63,832 bases of DNA from Aminobacter aganoensis (GTDB taxonomy: Bacteria; Pseudomonadota; Alphaproteobacteria; Rhizobiales; Rhizobiaceae). The DNA lies in NCBI RefSeq assembly GCF_014206975.1, contig NZ_JACHOU010000024.1:1-63832 (forward strand), read 5' to 3'. The position numbers were made by a program, and so were the translations under genes. The notes under the pieces were generated by a model. It had not been told where the DNA came from and made no database searches. It worked only from the letters and a program-made list of their open reading frames with translations. Below are positions 24,273-32,728 of this stretch, piece after piece; position 1 is the stretch's first letter; each line of letters opens with the position of its first letter.

Positions 24273-26000
24273 ATGAAGATTGCCGTCATCGCCGACCCCC
24301 ATTTCCACGATATCGACTACCGCCAGGGCGTGGGGCGCGGGGACAGGGTGGCGGTGCGGACGCTGGTCGACACAAGTGCCTCGACACGCGTCTTCAACGA
24401 GAGTTTCCATGCCACAAAGGCGCTGCTCGACGACATCGTGCGGCGTGGCATCTCGCTGGTCATCGTTGCGGGCGACCTGACCGACGACGGCCAGCAATCG
24501 ACGATGGCTGCGGCGACGGCGCTGCTTGCGGACTACTCCCGGCGGTTCGGCCTGCGCTTCGTGGCGACCGCGGGCAATCATGACCTCTATGCCAGCCATG
24601 GCCGGCACCAGAGCAAGCGTTTCCTCAACGCAGACGGCTCGCACACGCTGGTGACCAGCGACCCTGCGATGGCGTATGGGGATTCCGTCGAGCGCATCGT
24701 TTCGGATGAGATGTACTGCGGTGGCTATGGCTCGGCGATCCCAGCGATGGGAGCATATGGCTTCTTTCGCAGCGAAGACGACAGGCACTGGGAATGTCCG
24801 TTCGGGACCGATGACAGACTGGAGGCGCGGACCTTCGAGATCGCCTCGGCCGATGGCCGGACAGTCCGGCGCATGGTGGACGCCTCGTTCCTGGTCGAGC
24901 CGGTGGACGGGCTTTGGTTGCTGTCGATCGACGCCAATGTTTTCGAGCCGAAGGACGGCGATCTCGATGAAAGGCTGGAGAAGAGCTATCACGACAGTAC
25001 CGACGCCGGCTGGAACGCGATGCCGCGCAACAAGGGTTTCGTGCTCGACTGGATGAAGGACGTTGCCGCCCGGGCAAAGGCCTTGGGCAAGCGGCTGGTC
25101 GCGTTTTCGCACTATCCGGCCATCGACCCGCTGAACGGTACCTCGGCGGATGAGGCGAAACTGCTCAACGACACCAGTTTCCTGCGCCGGACACCGCTGC
25201 CGGAGGCGTCGAAGGCTGTGGCGGCGACCGGCATCAAGGTGCATCTCAGCGGCCATTTGCACATCAACGACACGGCCCTTTTCCGCGACGGCGACGACTG
25301 GCTGGTCAACATCGCCGTGCCGTCGATGGTTGGCTTTCCGCCGGCATACAAAGTCCTGGAGATCGGCGACCGGCGGCTGGAGGTCGAAACGGTGGTCGTC
25401 GCCGACGTGCCCGGCCATGACGCCGCCTTCGCGCACTACCGTGTCGAGGTGGCGCGGGAGGGGACGTCCGCTGCCGTCACAGAGGCCACAAGCCATGCCG
25501 ATTTCCTGAGCCGGCATCTCGCCGAGATGGTCAGGCACCGCTACCTGCCCAAGGAGTGGCCCAGGGATCTCGCGGCGCTGGTGCCGCACGTGAACCTCGG
25601 CGATCTGGAACGGCTGGCGGAAACGGCTTCACCCTTGTCGGTGACCGACGCCCTGCCGCTTCTGGCCTCGTCTGCCCGCATGGCCGGCGACGATTGGCGC
25701 GCGCTGCCGTTCTTCGAAATGATCGTCGACTGGTACAGGCTGCGCAAGGGACGCGAGGTGGCGCTCGATTTCATCGATCCGCTGCGCATCGCCGCCTATC
25801 GACATCTCGCGGCGCGGTTCGCCGTCGGCGCGTGGCCGGAGGGCTGCCTGCAGGACCGGCTGGCATCGTTCATGCGGATGATGATGGATTGGCTGGCCAG
25901 CGCTCCGTCACGCGATTTCGCGGTCGACCTCGCGACCGGCGAGGTGACGTCGAGGGATCATCTGGGACGGACCGTGCGACGCCAGACCGGGTCGGCGTGA
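24273..26000 (+). CDS. Calcineurin-like metallophosphoesterase
   Basis: 575 residues. The dimetal motifs appear in order: IADPHFHD near the N-terminus, VAGDLTDDG (about 65-73), TAGNHDLY (about 95), an FSHYPA motif and a GHLHIND motif at about 320-330. A C-terminal extension of about 200 residues has no clear motif. The protein is predicted to be cytoplasmic, with no signal peptide. Possible substrates are phosphodiesters such as glycerophosphodiesters. ATG 24273 is chosen because the family motif begins at once; the longer open frame is spurious. Its 3' end overlaps the convergent LacI regulator by 43 bp. Confidence 0.85.
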   Translation: MKIAVIADPHFHDIDYRQGVGRGDRVAVRTLVDTSASTRVFNESFHATKALLDDIVRRGISLVIVAGDLTDDGQQSTMAAATALLADYSRRFGLRFVATAGNHDLYASHGRHQSKRFLNADGSHTLVTSDPAMAYGDSVERIVSDEMYCGGYGSAIPAMGAYGFFRSEDDRHWECPFGTDDRLEARTFEIASADGRTVRRMVDASFLVEPVDGLWLLSIDANVFEPKDGDLDERLEKSYHDSTDAGWNAMPRNKGFVLDWMKDVAARAKALGKRLVAFSHYPAIDPLNGTSADEAKLLNDTSFLRRTPLPEASKAVAATGIKVHLSGHLHINDTALFRDGDDWLVNIAVPSMVGFPPAYKVLEIGDRRLEVETVVVADVPGHDAAFAHYRVEVAREGTSAAVTEATSHADFLSRHLAEMVRHRYLPKEWPRDLAALVPHVNLGDLERLAETASPLSVTDALPLLASSARMAGDDWRALPFFEMIVDWYRLRKGREVALDFIDPLRIAAYRHLAARFAVGAWPEGCLQDRLASFMRMMMDWLASAPSRDFAVDLATGEVTSRDHLGRTVRRQTGSA

Positions 26001-26977
26001 AAGCAGGCACGGCCGCCTTGCGCGGGTTCGGGGTCGTCGCTGTCGAGCAGCTTGGTGATATGGTCGGCGACCTGGGCGATTGGCTGGCGGAAGGTGGTCA
26101 GCTGGTATGATGCCCAGCCCGCCTGTTCGATGTCGTCGAAACCGACGACGCACAGCTCGGCCGGCACGTTCATGCCGAATTCGACGCGCGCGGCATCCAT
26201 GAATCCGCAGGCGAGCAGGTCGGTGACGCAGAAGGCGGCATCGGGCCGGTCCGAGCCGCTGAGCAGCAGGCGCCCCGCCTCGAAGCCGGCGCCATAGCCG
26301 GTGGGCCCGGCACGGGTGATGGTGACCGACAGGCCGGCCTCGCCGGCGGCAGCCTCGAAGGCGCGCTCGCGCGCAACCAGGCTCGGCGTGCCTGCTTGCG
26401 ACGACACCACGGCGATGCGGCGGCAGCCGGCGCGGTGCAGCATGTGGAAGGCTTCGCGGGCTGCGGCCGCATTATCGACGGTGATGTTTTCGGGGCCGTC
26501 GAGATGGTCGTCGCGGTTGATCAGGATAACGTGCTGACCGCTGTTGATGCAGGTGTTGATCAGGGACGCCGGCGGCGTGCCAGACAGCACCACGGTTGCG
26601 TTGGCCCGGTAGTTGAGCGTCTGGCGCAGCGCCGCATCGACGCTGTCGCTGTCGCCAGAAGTGTTGATGACCATGGCGACGCGGTTGATGGCCTGCAGGC
26701 GCCGCGTGATCGCGTCGAGCAGGCGCGAATGATAGGGCGTGTTGATGTCGGCGCCGATGAGGCAGACGATGCCGCTGTCTTCGTGGATCAGGCTGCGGGC
26801 GAGGTGGTTGACGTGGTAGCCGAGCGTCTCGGCAGCCTCGAGCACCTTCTTGCGGGTGGTCTCGGAAACGCTGGCGCCGTCGGTGAATGTGCGGGAGACC
26901 GCCGAGCGAGAAACGCCGGCGAGTTCGGCGACCTGCTGGGCGCTTACGAATGACCTGCCCGGCTTCAGTTCGGACAT
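25958..26977 (-). CDS. LacI-family transcriptional regulator of the ABC/phosphatase locus
   Basis: 339 residues. N-terminal HTH (about 11-57: VSAQQVAELAGVSRSAVSRTF, then GASVSETTRKKVLEAAETLGY) and a hinge leading into a periplasmic-binding-like effector domain (VCLIGADINTPYHSRLL, VVGFDDIEQAGWASYQLTTFRQPI). ATG 26977 follows GGAG; the in-frame ATG further upstream would place the operator inside the gene. It is convergent with the phosphatase operon. A TTGCAC-N4-GTGCAA palindrome lies 45 bp upstream of its own start and the same palindrome precedes both operon promoters, so it very likely autoregulates and controls the locus. The effector is unknown, presumably a sugar or polyol (phosphate). 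Confidence 0.92.
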   Translation of the reverse strand: MSELKPGRSFVSAQQVAELAGVSRSAVSRTFTDGASVSETTRKKVLEAAETLGYHVNHLARSLIHEDSGIVCLIGADINTPYHSRLLDAITRRLQAINRVAMVINTSGDSDSVDAALRQTLNYRANATVVLSGTPPASLINTCINSGQHVILINRDDHLDGPENITVDNAAAAREAFHMLHRAGCRRIAVVSSQAGTPSLVARERAFEAAAGEAGLSVTITRAGPTGYGAGFEAGRLLLSGSDRPDAAFCVTDLLACGFMDAARVEFGMNVPAELCVVGFDDIEQAGWASYQLTTFRQPIAQVADHITKLLDSDDPEPAQGGRACFHADPVWRRTVRPR

Positions 26978-27021
26978 TGGCGGCTCCAGTTTGGGTCGGT
27001 CGTCAAACCGCTTCTGAGCCT

Positions 27022-27037
27022 TTGCACAAATGTGCAA
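27022..27037. promoter_or_regulatory. Putative LacI-family operator, autoregulatory copy
   Basis: TTGCACAAATGTGCAA, the third perfect TTGCAC-N4-GTGCAA palindrome, 45-60 bp upstream of the regulator's ATG on the minus strand. Confidence 0.75.
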
Positions 27038-27131
27038 CGGCAGCCTCCTGATACAATCGGATTTGACGGCCTGCAATCCTGCAACTGGAATCTTGCAGCC
27101 GCGTATCACGCATCAGGCTGCGAGCCAGCAC

Positions 27132-27611
27132 TCAGGCCAGTTCCGCCTCGGGCTGGACCAGATTGGCGACGGTCAGGCCGCGGATCAGGGTCGAGAGCTC
27201 GGGCTCGTCGATCAGCACCGCCGCATCCGAGGGCGTGAGCCAGGCGCGCTGGCGGGCACCCGCCTCCTGCCATTCCTCGAGCTCCTCGCTGACCTGGATA
27301 AGGTAAGCGGTGACTTCGACATGGACGAAGCTGGTCGACAGCCGCTTCCAGTAACAATAGCTGCCGGCCGGCTTTTTCAACGCCTTGCCACGGACGCCGG
27401 CCTCTTCGCGGGCTTCGATGAGCGCGGCCTGGCGGCCGCTCTTGCCTTTCATGGGCCAACCCTTGGGAACGATGAAACGACGGGTGCCGCGCGAGGTGAC
27501 AAGCATGACCTCAAGTTCGCCGGCCTCGTTCACGCGGAACGGGATGGCAGCGACCTGGGCGATGATCTCGCCCCTGTTCGCCTTGCGTATGGTCTTCTTG
27601 TCCTTCGGCAT
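27132..27611 (-). CDS. Nudix hydrolase
   Basis: 159 residues. After a basic start (MPKDKKTIRK) comes QVAAIPFRVNEAGELEVMLVTSRGTRRFIVPKGWPMKGKS, then a Nudix helix ending in EAREEAGV. The core EExGV is present. The Arg of the classical REUXEE box is Ile here, as often seen in the diphosphoinositol-polyphosphate/diadenosine-polyphosphate (MTH3/DIPP-like) group, whose PKGWP signature it also has. It is divergent from the AfuABC-like transporter with about 200 bp between starts. A role in inositol pyrophosphate or dinucleotide hydrolysis is possible but not shown. Confidence 0.85.
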   Translation of the reverse strand: MPKDKKTIRKANRGEIIAQVAAIPFRVNEAGELEVMLVTSRGTRRFIVPKGWPMKGKSGRQAALIEAREEAGVRGKALKKPAGSYCYWKRLSTSFVHVEVTAYLIQVSEELEEWQEAGARQRAWLTPSDAAVLIDEPELSTLIRGLTVANLVQPEAELA

Positions 27612-27679
27612 TTTCGCCCCGGCGCTCCTTTCCTGCGGCCTCTCACGGCCGTCTTTCCCTTGCCTAGCACTTCGGCCAG

Positions 27680-27719
27680 ATCGTGTTCATGACACCAAAG
27701 ATAGTGCGATGAACACGAT
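27680..27719. promoter_or_regulatory. Spaced inverted repeat upstream of the AfuABC-like operon
   Basis: ATCGTGTTCAT (27680-27690) and ATGAACACGAT (27709-27719) are perfect 11-bp inverted arms separated by 18 bp, a centre-to-centre distance of 29 bp. They lie about 92 bp upstream of the binding-protein ATG in the divergent Nudix/ABC region. This is a candidate operator for an unknown regulator, or a long hairpin. Confidence 0.5.
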
Positions 27720-27810
27720 TGCAAAATGCGTAAAAACCACTCACTCTGCAATAGACCAAAGCGACACCAGATCGTTAGACGGCGAATAATTATGTGGAGG
27801 GAACTGGAAT

Positions 27811-28836
27811 ATGAAAACTGTCCTTTTGCGTTCGGCCGCGCTGGCCGCATTGATGATGGCCGGCGGCGCGTCGGCGCAGGCTGAAAGCCTGACGCTCTAT
27901 TGCAGCGCCGACGAGGCCTGGTGCCAGCAGATCAAGACCGGTTTCGAGGAAAAGACGGGCATCACCGTCGACATGACCCGCAAGAGCTCGGGCGAGACCT
28001 ATGCCCAGGTGCGCGCCGAAGCCAGCAATCCCAAGGGCGACGTGTGGTGGGGCGGCACCGGCGATCCGCATCTGCAGGCGGCCGAGGAAAACCTGACCGA
28101 AGAATACATGTCGCCGATGCGCGGCGAGCTGCACGACTGGGCGATCAAGCAGGCCGAGGCCGCCGGCAACAAGACCATCGGCGTCTATTCGGGCGCGCTC
28201 GGCTTCGGCTACAACAAGGACCTTCTGGCCAAGAACGGCCTGCCCGAGCCGAAGTGCTGGGCGGATCTCACCAAGCCGGAATTCAAGGGCCAGATCCAGA
28301 TCGCCAACCCGAATTCGTCGGGCACCGCCTACACGACGCTGGCGACGATGGTGCAGCTGATGGGCGAGGACAAGGGCTTCGAATACATGAAGGCCCTGCA
28401 TGCGAACATCAACCAATACACCAAGTCGGGCTCGGCGCCGATCAAGGCCGCGGGCCTCGGCGAAACCACTGTCGGCATCGTGTTCATGCACGACGCGGTG
28501 GCGCAGACGGCGGCGGGCTTCCCGATCGTCACGGTGGCACCCTGCGAGGGCACCGGCTACGAGATCGGCTCGATGTCGCTGATCAAGGGCGCCCGCAATC
28601 CCGAGGCGGCCAAGAAGTTCTACGACTGGGCGCTGTCGGCCGAGATGCAGGGCAAGGCCAAGGACGTGAAGTCGTTCCAGCTGCCGTCGAACAAGGCGGC
28701 TGCCGTATCCGAGCTGACGCCCGACCTGTCGACGATCAAGCTGATCGACTACGACTTCAAGAAGTACGGCTCGAGCGAAGAACGCAAGCGGCTGCTTTCG
28801 AAGTGGGACACGGAAGTCTCGACGCTGCCGCAATAA
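27811..28836 (+). CDS. ABC importer substrate-binding protein, AfuA-like
   Basis: 341 residues with a signal peptide (MKTVLLRSAALAALMMAGG, cleavage near AQAES). An iron-type/AfuA-like fold follows: LTLYCSADEAWCQQIKTGFEEKTG, SSGETYAQVRAEASNPKGDVWWGGTGDPH, NSSGTAYTTLATMVQ. The DVWWGGTGDPH and NSSGTAYT blocks are shared with AfuA-type proteins. From memory, the characterised AfuA binds hexose phosphates rather than iron. ATG 27811 follows GGAGGGAAC. The permease starts 3 bp after the stop. Good candidate for organophosphate uptake; iron cannot be excluded. Confidence 0.88.
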   Translation: MKTVLLRSAALAALMMAGGASAQAESLTLYCSADEAWCQQIKTGFEEKTGITVDMTRKSSGETYAQVRAEASNPKGDVWWGGTGDPHLQAAEENLTEEYMSPMRGELHDWAIKQAEAAGNKTIGVYSGALGFGYNKDLLAKNGLPEPKCWADLTKPEFKGQIQIANPNSSGTAYTTLATMVQLMGEDKGFEYMKALHANINQYTKSGSAPIKAAGLGETTVGIVFMHDAVAQTAAGFPIVTVAPCEGTGYEIGSMSLIKGARNPEAAKKFYDWALSAEMQGKAKDVKSFQLPSNKAAAVSELTPDLSTIKLIDYDFKKYGSSEERKRLLSKWDTEVSTLPQ

Positions 28837-28839
28837 CAG

Positions 28840-31095
28840 ATGCGTTCCCGCGACTTTAGCGGCGGCCTGCACCCGACCGTCATCCTTTGGATGGCGGTCG
28901 GAATGCTCGGCTTTGCCGTGCTCCCCTGGTATGGCGTCGAAGACGGGTTCTTCGGCTTGTCCTGGCTGTTCGAGGGTTATCCCCTCGACAGCAAGCTCGC
29001 GCCGGCTTTGGTGCTCAATCTCAAGGGCGAGAAGCTGTGGCTGGCGCCGCTCGGCCTGCTGCTGGCTGCGCCGCTGTTGCTATGGGGGCGGCAAAAATCC
29101 GATCCGCTGTTCGGCAAGCTGCTGGTCGCGATAGGTGCTGCGGGCTTCGCCTGGCTGTTGTTTCAGGGTTTTGCCATCGGCTTGCGCGGCTGGCAGTTCG
29201 GCTGGCTGCAAAGCCTGTTCGGCGAACTGGGCGACCGCCAGTTCGGAATGGGCTATGGCGCGCTGCTGGTCGGGCTCGCCTTCCTGTTCCTGTTTTCCAT
29301 CGGCCTTGCCGCGCGCGGGGCGGTTGGGGGCGATGTCTTCGTGGTCTCGACCATCGCCTTCGTGGTGGCGTCGGTCGGCCTGTTCATCTTCATGCCGATC
29401 CTGCAGATGCTGGCCAATGCGCTGATCACCGAGGACGGCAGCTATTCGTTGACGACGTTCCTCGGCAAGCTGTCCAGCCCGCGGCTGTGGAGCCTCGATT
29501 GCCTTGCCGGCGGCAGCCGCTGTGGCGTCGCCTGGAACTCGCTGTTCCTCGCAGTCCTCGTCGGCGTGCTGACCACCGTGCTCGGCCTCGTCTTCGCGCT
29601 GATGGTGACCCGCACCGGCTTCAGGCATGGCAAGCTGCTGAGGGCGCTGACGGTGCTGCCGATCATCACGCCGCCCTTCGTCATCGGCCTCGCCATCATC
29701 CTGCTGTTCGGCCTGTCGGGTGCCGTGACACAGACGTTTTCGGAGCTGTTCGGTATCCAGCCGACGCGTTGGATCTACGGCCTGCCCGGGCTGCTGATCG
29801 CCCAGTTGCTGGCGTTTACGCCGATCGCCTTCCTGGTGCTGATCGGTGTCGTCGAGGGTGTCAGCCCGTCGATGGAGGAGGCGGCGCAGACCCTGCGCGC
29901 CAACCGCTGGCAGACCTTCTGGACGGTGTCGTTGCCCTTGATGCGGCCTGGCCTCGCCAACGCCTTCCTGCTCGGCTTCATCGAAAGCATGGCCGATTTC
30001 GGCAATCCGCTGGTGCTCGGCGGCAATTTCGACGTGCTGTCGACGGAGATATTCTTCGCCATCGTCGGTGCGCAGAATGACGAGGCGCAAGCGGCGGTGC
30101 TGGCCATCGTGCTGCTGGCCTTCACGTTGCTGGCCTTCTATGCTCAGCGCTTCTGGCTCGGCAAGAAATCCTACACGACGATGTCGGGCAAGGGCGACGC
30201 CGGCATGCATCCGGAGCTGCCCACCGGCCTGAAGCGCGGCGTCTATGGCGTCGCCGGCTTCTGGGTCGCCTTCACCATCTTCGTCTATGCGACCATCTTC
30301 TACGGCAGCTTTGTCAAGCTCTGGGGCGTCGACCACAGCCTGACCTTCGCGCACTATGTGAAGGCCTTCGCGGTGGGCTGGAACGAGTTCGGCATCCACT
30401 GGAAAGGGTCGGCCTGGAGCTCGTTCTGGACGACGCTGCAGATCGCGCTGATCTCGTCGCCGCTGACGGCTGCCATCGGCCTGCTCACCGCCTATCTCCT
30501 GGTGCGGCAGAATTTTGCCGGCAAGAACGCCTTCGAGTTCGGCACGATGCTGTCGTTCGCCATTCCCGGCACCGTGATCGGCGTGAGTTATGTCATTGCC
30601 TTCAACGTGCCGCCGATCGAGCTGACCGGCACCGGCATCATCCTGGTGCTGTCCTTCATCTTCCGCAACATGCCGGTGGGGGTGCGGGCCGGCGTGGCGT
30701 CGATGTCGCAGATCGACAAGAGCCTCGACGAGTCGTCGCTGACGCTTGGCGCCAATTCCTGGCAGACCTTTCGCAAGGTGGTGCTGCCGCTGCTGAGGCC
30801 GGCGATCGTCGCCGCGCTGGTCTATTCCTTCGTGCGCGCCATGACGGCGATCAGCGCCATCATCTTCCTTGTCAGCGCCCGTTACGACATGTCGACGAGC
30901 TACATCGTCGGCCGTGTCGAGAACAACGAATACGGCATCGCGATCGCCTATTCGGCGGTGTTGATCGGCGTCATGCTGGCGGTGGTCGGGCTGATGCAAC
31001 TCTTGGTCGGGCGGCGCAACATCGGCCGGCGCGGCCACGAGCTGTCGCAGTCGCGCACCAATGTGAGCCAACCGGCATTTTCAGGAGGTGGCTGA
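28840..31095 (+). CDS. ABC transporter permease, large AfuB-like double permease
   Basis: 751 residues. The first ~180 residues hold several extra membrane helices (WMAVGMLGFAVLPWYGVEDGFF and following) before two permease domains, with EAA loops MEEAAQTLRANRWQTFWTVSLP and DESSLTLGANSWQTFRKVVLP. The extra N-terminal helices and overall size are the AfuB-type layout, longer than the 621-residue permease of the LacI locus. It starts at ATG 28840, 3 bp after the binding-protein stop. Its stop TGA overlaps an ATG (TGATG) that opens a 76-codon frame through a repeat element before the ATPase gene. Confidence 0.9.
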   Translation: MRSRDFSGGLHPTVILWMAVGMLGFAVLPWYGVEDGFFGLSWLFEGYPLDSKLAPALVLNLKGEKLWLAPLGLLLAAPLLLWGRQKSDPLFGKLLVAIGAAGFAWLLFQGFAIGLRGWQFGWLQSLFGELGDRQFGMGYGALLVGLAFLFLFSIGLAARGAVGGDVFVVSTIAFVVASVGLFIFMPILQMLANALITEDGSYSLTTFLGKLSSPRLWSLDCLAGGSRCGVAWNSLFLAVLVGVLTTVLGLVFALMVTRTGFRHGKLLRALTVLPIITPPFVIGLAIILLFGLSGAVTQTFSELFGIQPTRWIYGLPGLLIAQLLAFTPIAFLVLIGVVEGVSPSMEEAAQTLRANRWQTFWTVSLPLMRPGLANAFLLGFIESMADFGNPLVLGGNFDVLSTEIFFAIVGAQNDEAQAAVLAIVLLAFTLLAFYAQRFWLGKKSYTTMSGKGDAGMHPELPTGLKRGVYGVAGFWVAFTIFVYATIFYGSFVKLWGVDHSLTFAHYVKAFAVGWNEFGIHWKGSAWSSFWTTLQIALISSPLTAAIGLLTAYLLVRQNFAGKNAFEFGTMLSFAIPGTVIGVSYVIAFNVPPIELTGTGIILVLSFIFRNMPVGVRAGVASMSQIDKSLDESSLTLGANSWQTFRKVVLPLLRPAIVAALVYSFVRAMTAISAIIFLVSARYDMSTSYIVGRVENNEYGIAIAYSAVLIGVMLAVVGLMQLLVGRRNIGRRGHELSQSRTNVSQPAFSGGG

Positions 31096-31128
31096 TGAGC
31101 CAACTCTTGGTACCATTCGCGGACTTGA

Positions 31129-31287
31129 TACCCCCACCCCAGACCCCTCCCTACAAGGTGGAGGGGAATTTCTGCGCCTTCGCCCCGACACCAGCAGTTT
31201 GCCTTGCACGCCGATTGGGAGCGAGAACCACGGCAGCGCGCCGGCAGTCCCCCTCCCCCTTGTGGGGAGGGGTTAGGGGTGGGGGTA
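31129..31287. repeat. REPIN-like element inserted between permease and ATPase genes
   Basis: Two GC-rich hairpins face each other. The left arm 31129-31154 and right arm 31262-31287 are inverted copies of 26 bp with three differences (TACCCCCACCCC...). Each arm is itself part of a hairpin: CCCCTCC...GGAGGGG at left, CCCCTCCCC-TTGT-GGGGAGGGG at right. The 159-bp unit with paired REP-like ends is the REPIN/MITE layout. A TA dinucleotide occurs at each edge. The element interrupts an otherwise tightly packed operon. A 76-codon frame (31095-31325) crosses it, beginning in TGATG with the permease stop and ending in TGATG with the ATPase start. Confidence 0.75.
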
Positions 31288-31324
31288 CAGCTCGCTACCC
31301 GCAAACAACCCCGAGGAGGCGCTG

Positions 31325-32401
31325 ATGGCCGAGATCAAGAGCAACGCCGCTTCGGTCGAGTTCCGCGAGGTCACCAAGGTCTACGGCAAGAGCCCGGTGC
31401 CGGCGGTCAACAACGTGTCGCTGTTTGTCGAAGCGGGCAAGCTGGTGACGCTGCTCGGGCCATCCGGCTGCGGCAAGACGACGACGCTGCGCATGATCGC
31501 AGGCCTCGAGATGGCAACGCGCGGGCAGATCCTGATCGGCGGCGCCGACGTCACGCATCTGCCCGCGACCGACCGCGACGTCTCGATGGTGTTCCAGTCC
31601 TACGCGCTGTTCCCGCACATGACGGTCAACGAGAACGTCGAGTACGGGCTCAAGTTCTCCGGCTTCGCCAAGAAGGAGATCGGCGACCGGGCCCGTGCCG
31701 GGCTGGAGCTGGTGGGGCTTTCGGGCTATGGCGGCCGCTTGCCGAGCGAGCTGTCCGGCGGCCAGCAGCAGCGTGTCGCCGTTGCACGGGCGCTGGTTCT
31801 GGAGCCGCAGGTGCTTTTGTTCGACGAGCCGCTGTCCAATCTCGACGCCAAGCTCAGGCGCCGGGTGCGCGAGGAAATCCGCGACATCCAGACCAAGCTC
31901 GGGCTGACCGTGGTCTATGTCACCCATGACCAGGAGGAGGCGCTGGCCGTCTCCGACCGCATCATCGTGATGAACAATGCCGTCATCGCCCAGGATGGCA
32001 CGCCGCGCGAACTCTACGATGCGCCGGCGGACGCCTTCGTCGCCGACTTCATCGGCGAGGCCAACATCTTCGACTGTGAGATCGCGTCGGTTGCCGACGG
32101 CCTGGCCAATGTGCGGCTGGGCGGGCTGGAGACGAAACTCGACGCGCGCGGCATGGCGCCGGGGCCGGCCAAACTCGCCGTGCGGCCGAGCCGCATCGAG
32201 ATCAAGCCGGCAGGCAGTGCGCGCACGATTCCGGGCCGGCTCGACAAGGTCACCTATGTCGGCTCCGACCTGGAGTTCATGGTCGGGACCGAATTCGGCG
32301 AGGTGTTTGCCGTGTCGTCGGATGTCGATGCGCCGTTCGTGCCGGGACAGGACGTCGGGATTGGATTTGCCGCGCGCGGGCCGGTGCTGATCAGGGCTTG
32401 A
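31325..32401 (+). CDS. ABC transporter ATP-binding protein, AfuC-like
   Basis: 358 residues. Walker A GPSGCGKTTT, Q-loop VFQSYALFPHM, signature LSGGQQQRVAVARAL, Walker B LLFDEPLSNLDA, H-loop VTHDQEEALA, and a C-terminal TOBE-like domain (about 245-355). It has its own RBS (GAGGAGG) before ATG 31325. It completes the importer with 27811-31095, although a repeat element separates it from the permease gene. Confidence 0.92.
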   Translation: MAEIKSNAASVEFREVTKVYGKSPVPAVNNVSLFVEAGKLVTLLGPSGCGKTTTLRMIAGLEMATRGQILIGGADVTHLPATDRDVSMVFQSYALFPHMTVNENVEYGLKFSGFAKKEIGDRARAGLELVGLSGYGGRLPSELSGGQQQRVAVARALVLEPQVLLFDEPLSNLDAKLRRRVREEIRDIQTKLGLTVVYVTHDQEEALAVSDRIIVMNNAVIAQDGTPRELYDAPADAFVADFIGEANIFDCEIASVADGLANVRLGGLETKLDARGMAPGPAKLAVRPSRIEIKPAGSARTIPGRLDKVTYVGSDLEFMVGTEFGEVFAVSSDVDAPFVPGQDVGIGFAARGPVLIRA

Positions 32402-32474
32402 GCGACAGGCTCAACTGACCCTCGTCCACTGCCGCCTCAAAGTCGGGGTGTTGCTGAGTTGAGGCTGCCAGGTC

Positions 32475-32611
32475 GTGCGTCCTTCGACAAGCTCAGGATG
32501 AGGAGCGCTGGTGCCGACGGATTTCGCATTGCGAGCCCGGTTTTCATGTCGCGAAAAAACCGGTAGCGGTTGCGCCCACGGTCCTCATCCTGAGCTTGTC
32601 GAAGGACGCAC
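32475..32611. repeat. Perfect 30-bp inverted-repeat element
   Basis: The arms 32475-32504 and 32582-32611 are perfect 30-bp inverted copies containing CCTTCGACAAGCTCAGGATG. They are separated by 77 bp. This repeat motif is widespread in alphaproteobacterial intergenic DNA. It fills most of the 330-bp gap between the ABC ATPase stop and the YqaA-like gene and probably acts as a bidirectional stem between the convergent units. No gene is seen in the gap. Confidence 0.85.
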
Positions 32612-32728
32612 GGCCTAGCGGCCATCGAGTGTGCGGAGCCATGTGCTGCATCGGCCTTGGCTCTATCCATGCCGTGACAAAGTCACTGCCGATCCGGCCC
32701 AAGTCGGTCGACCAGTCGACGAATTTGG

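Noticed and set aside
29080-31071. A 663-codon minus-strand open frame opposite the AfuB-like permease
   Set aside because: Antisense shadow of a clear membrane protein, with the same low-complexity composition seen opposite other high-GC genes.
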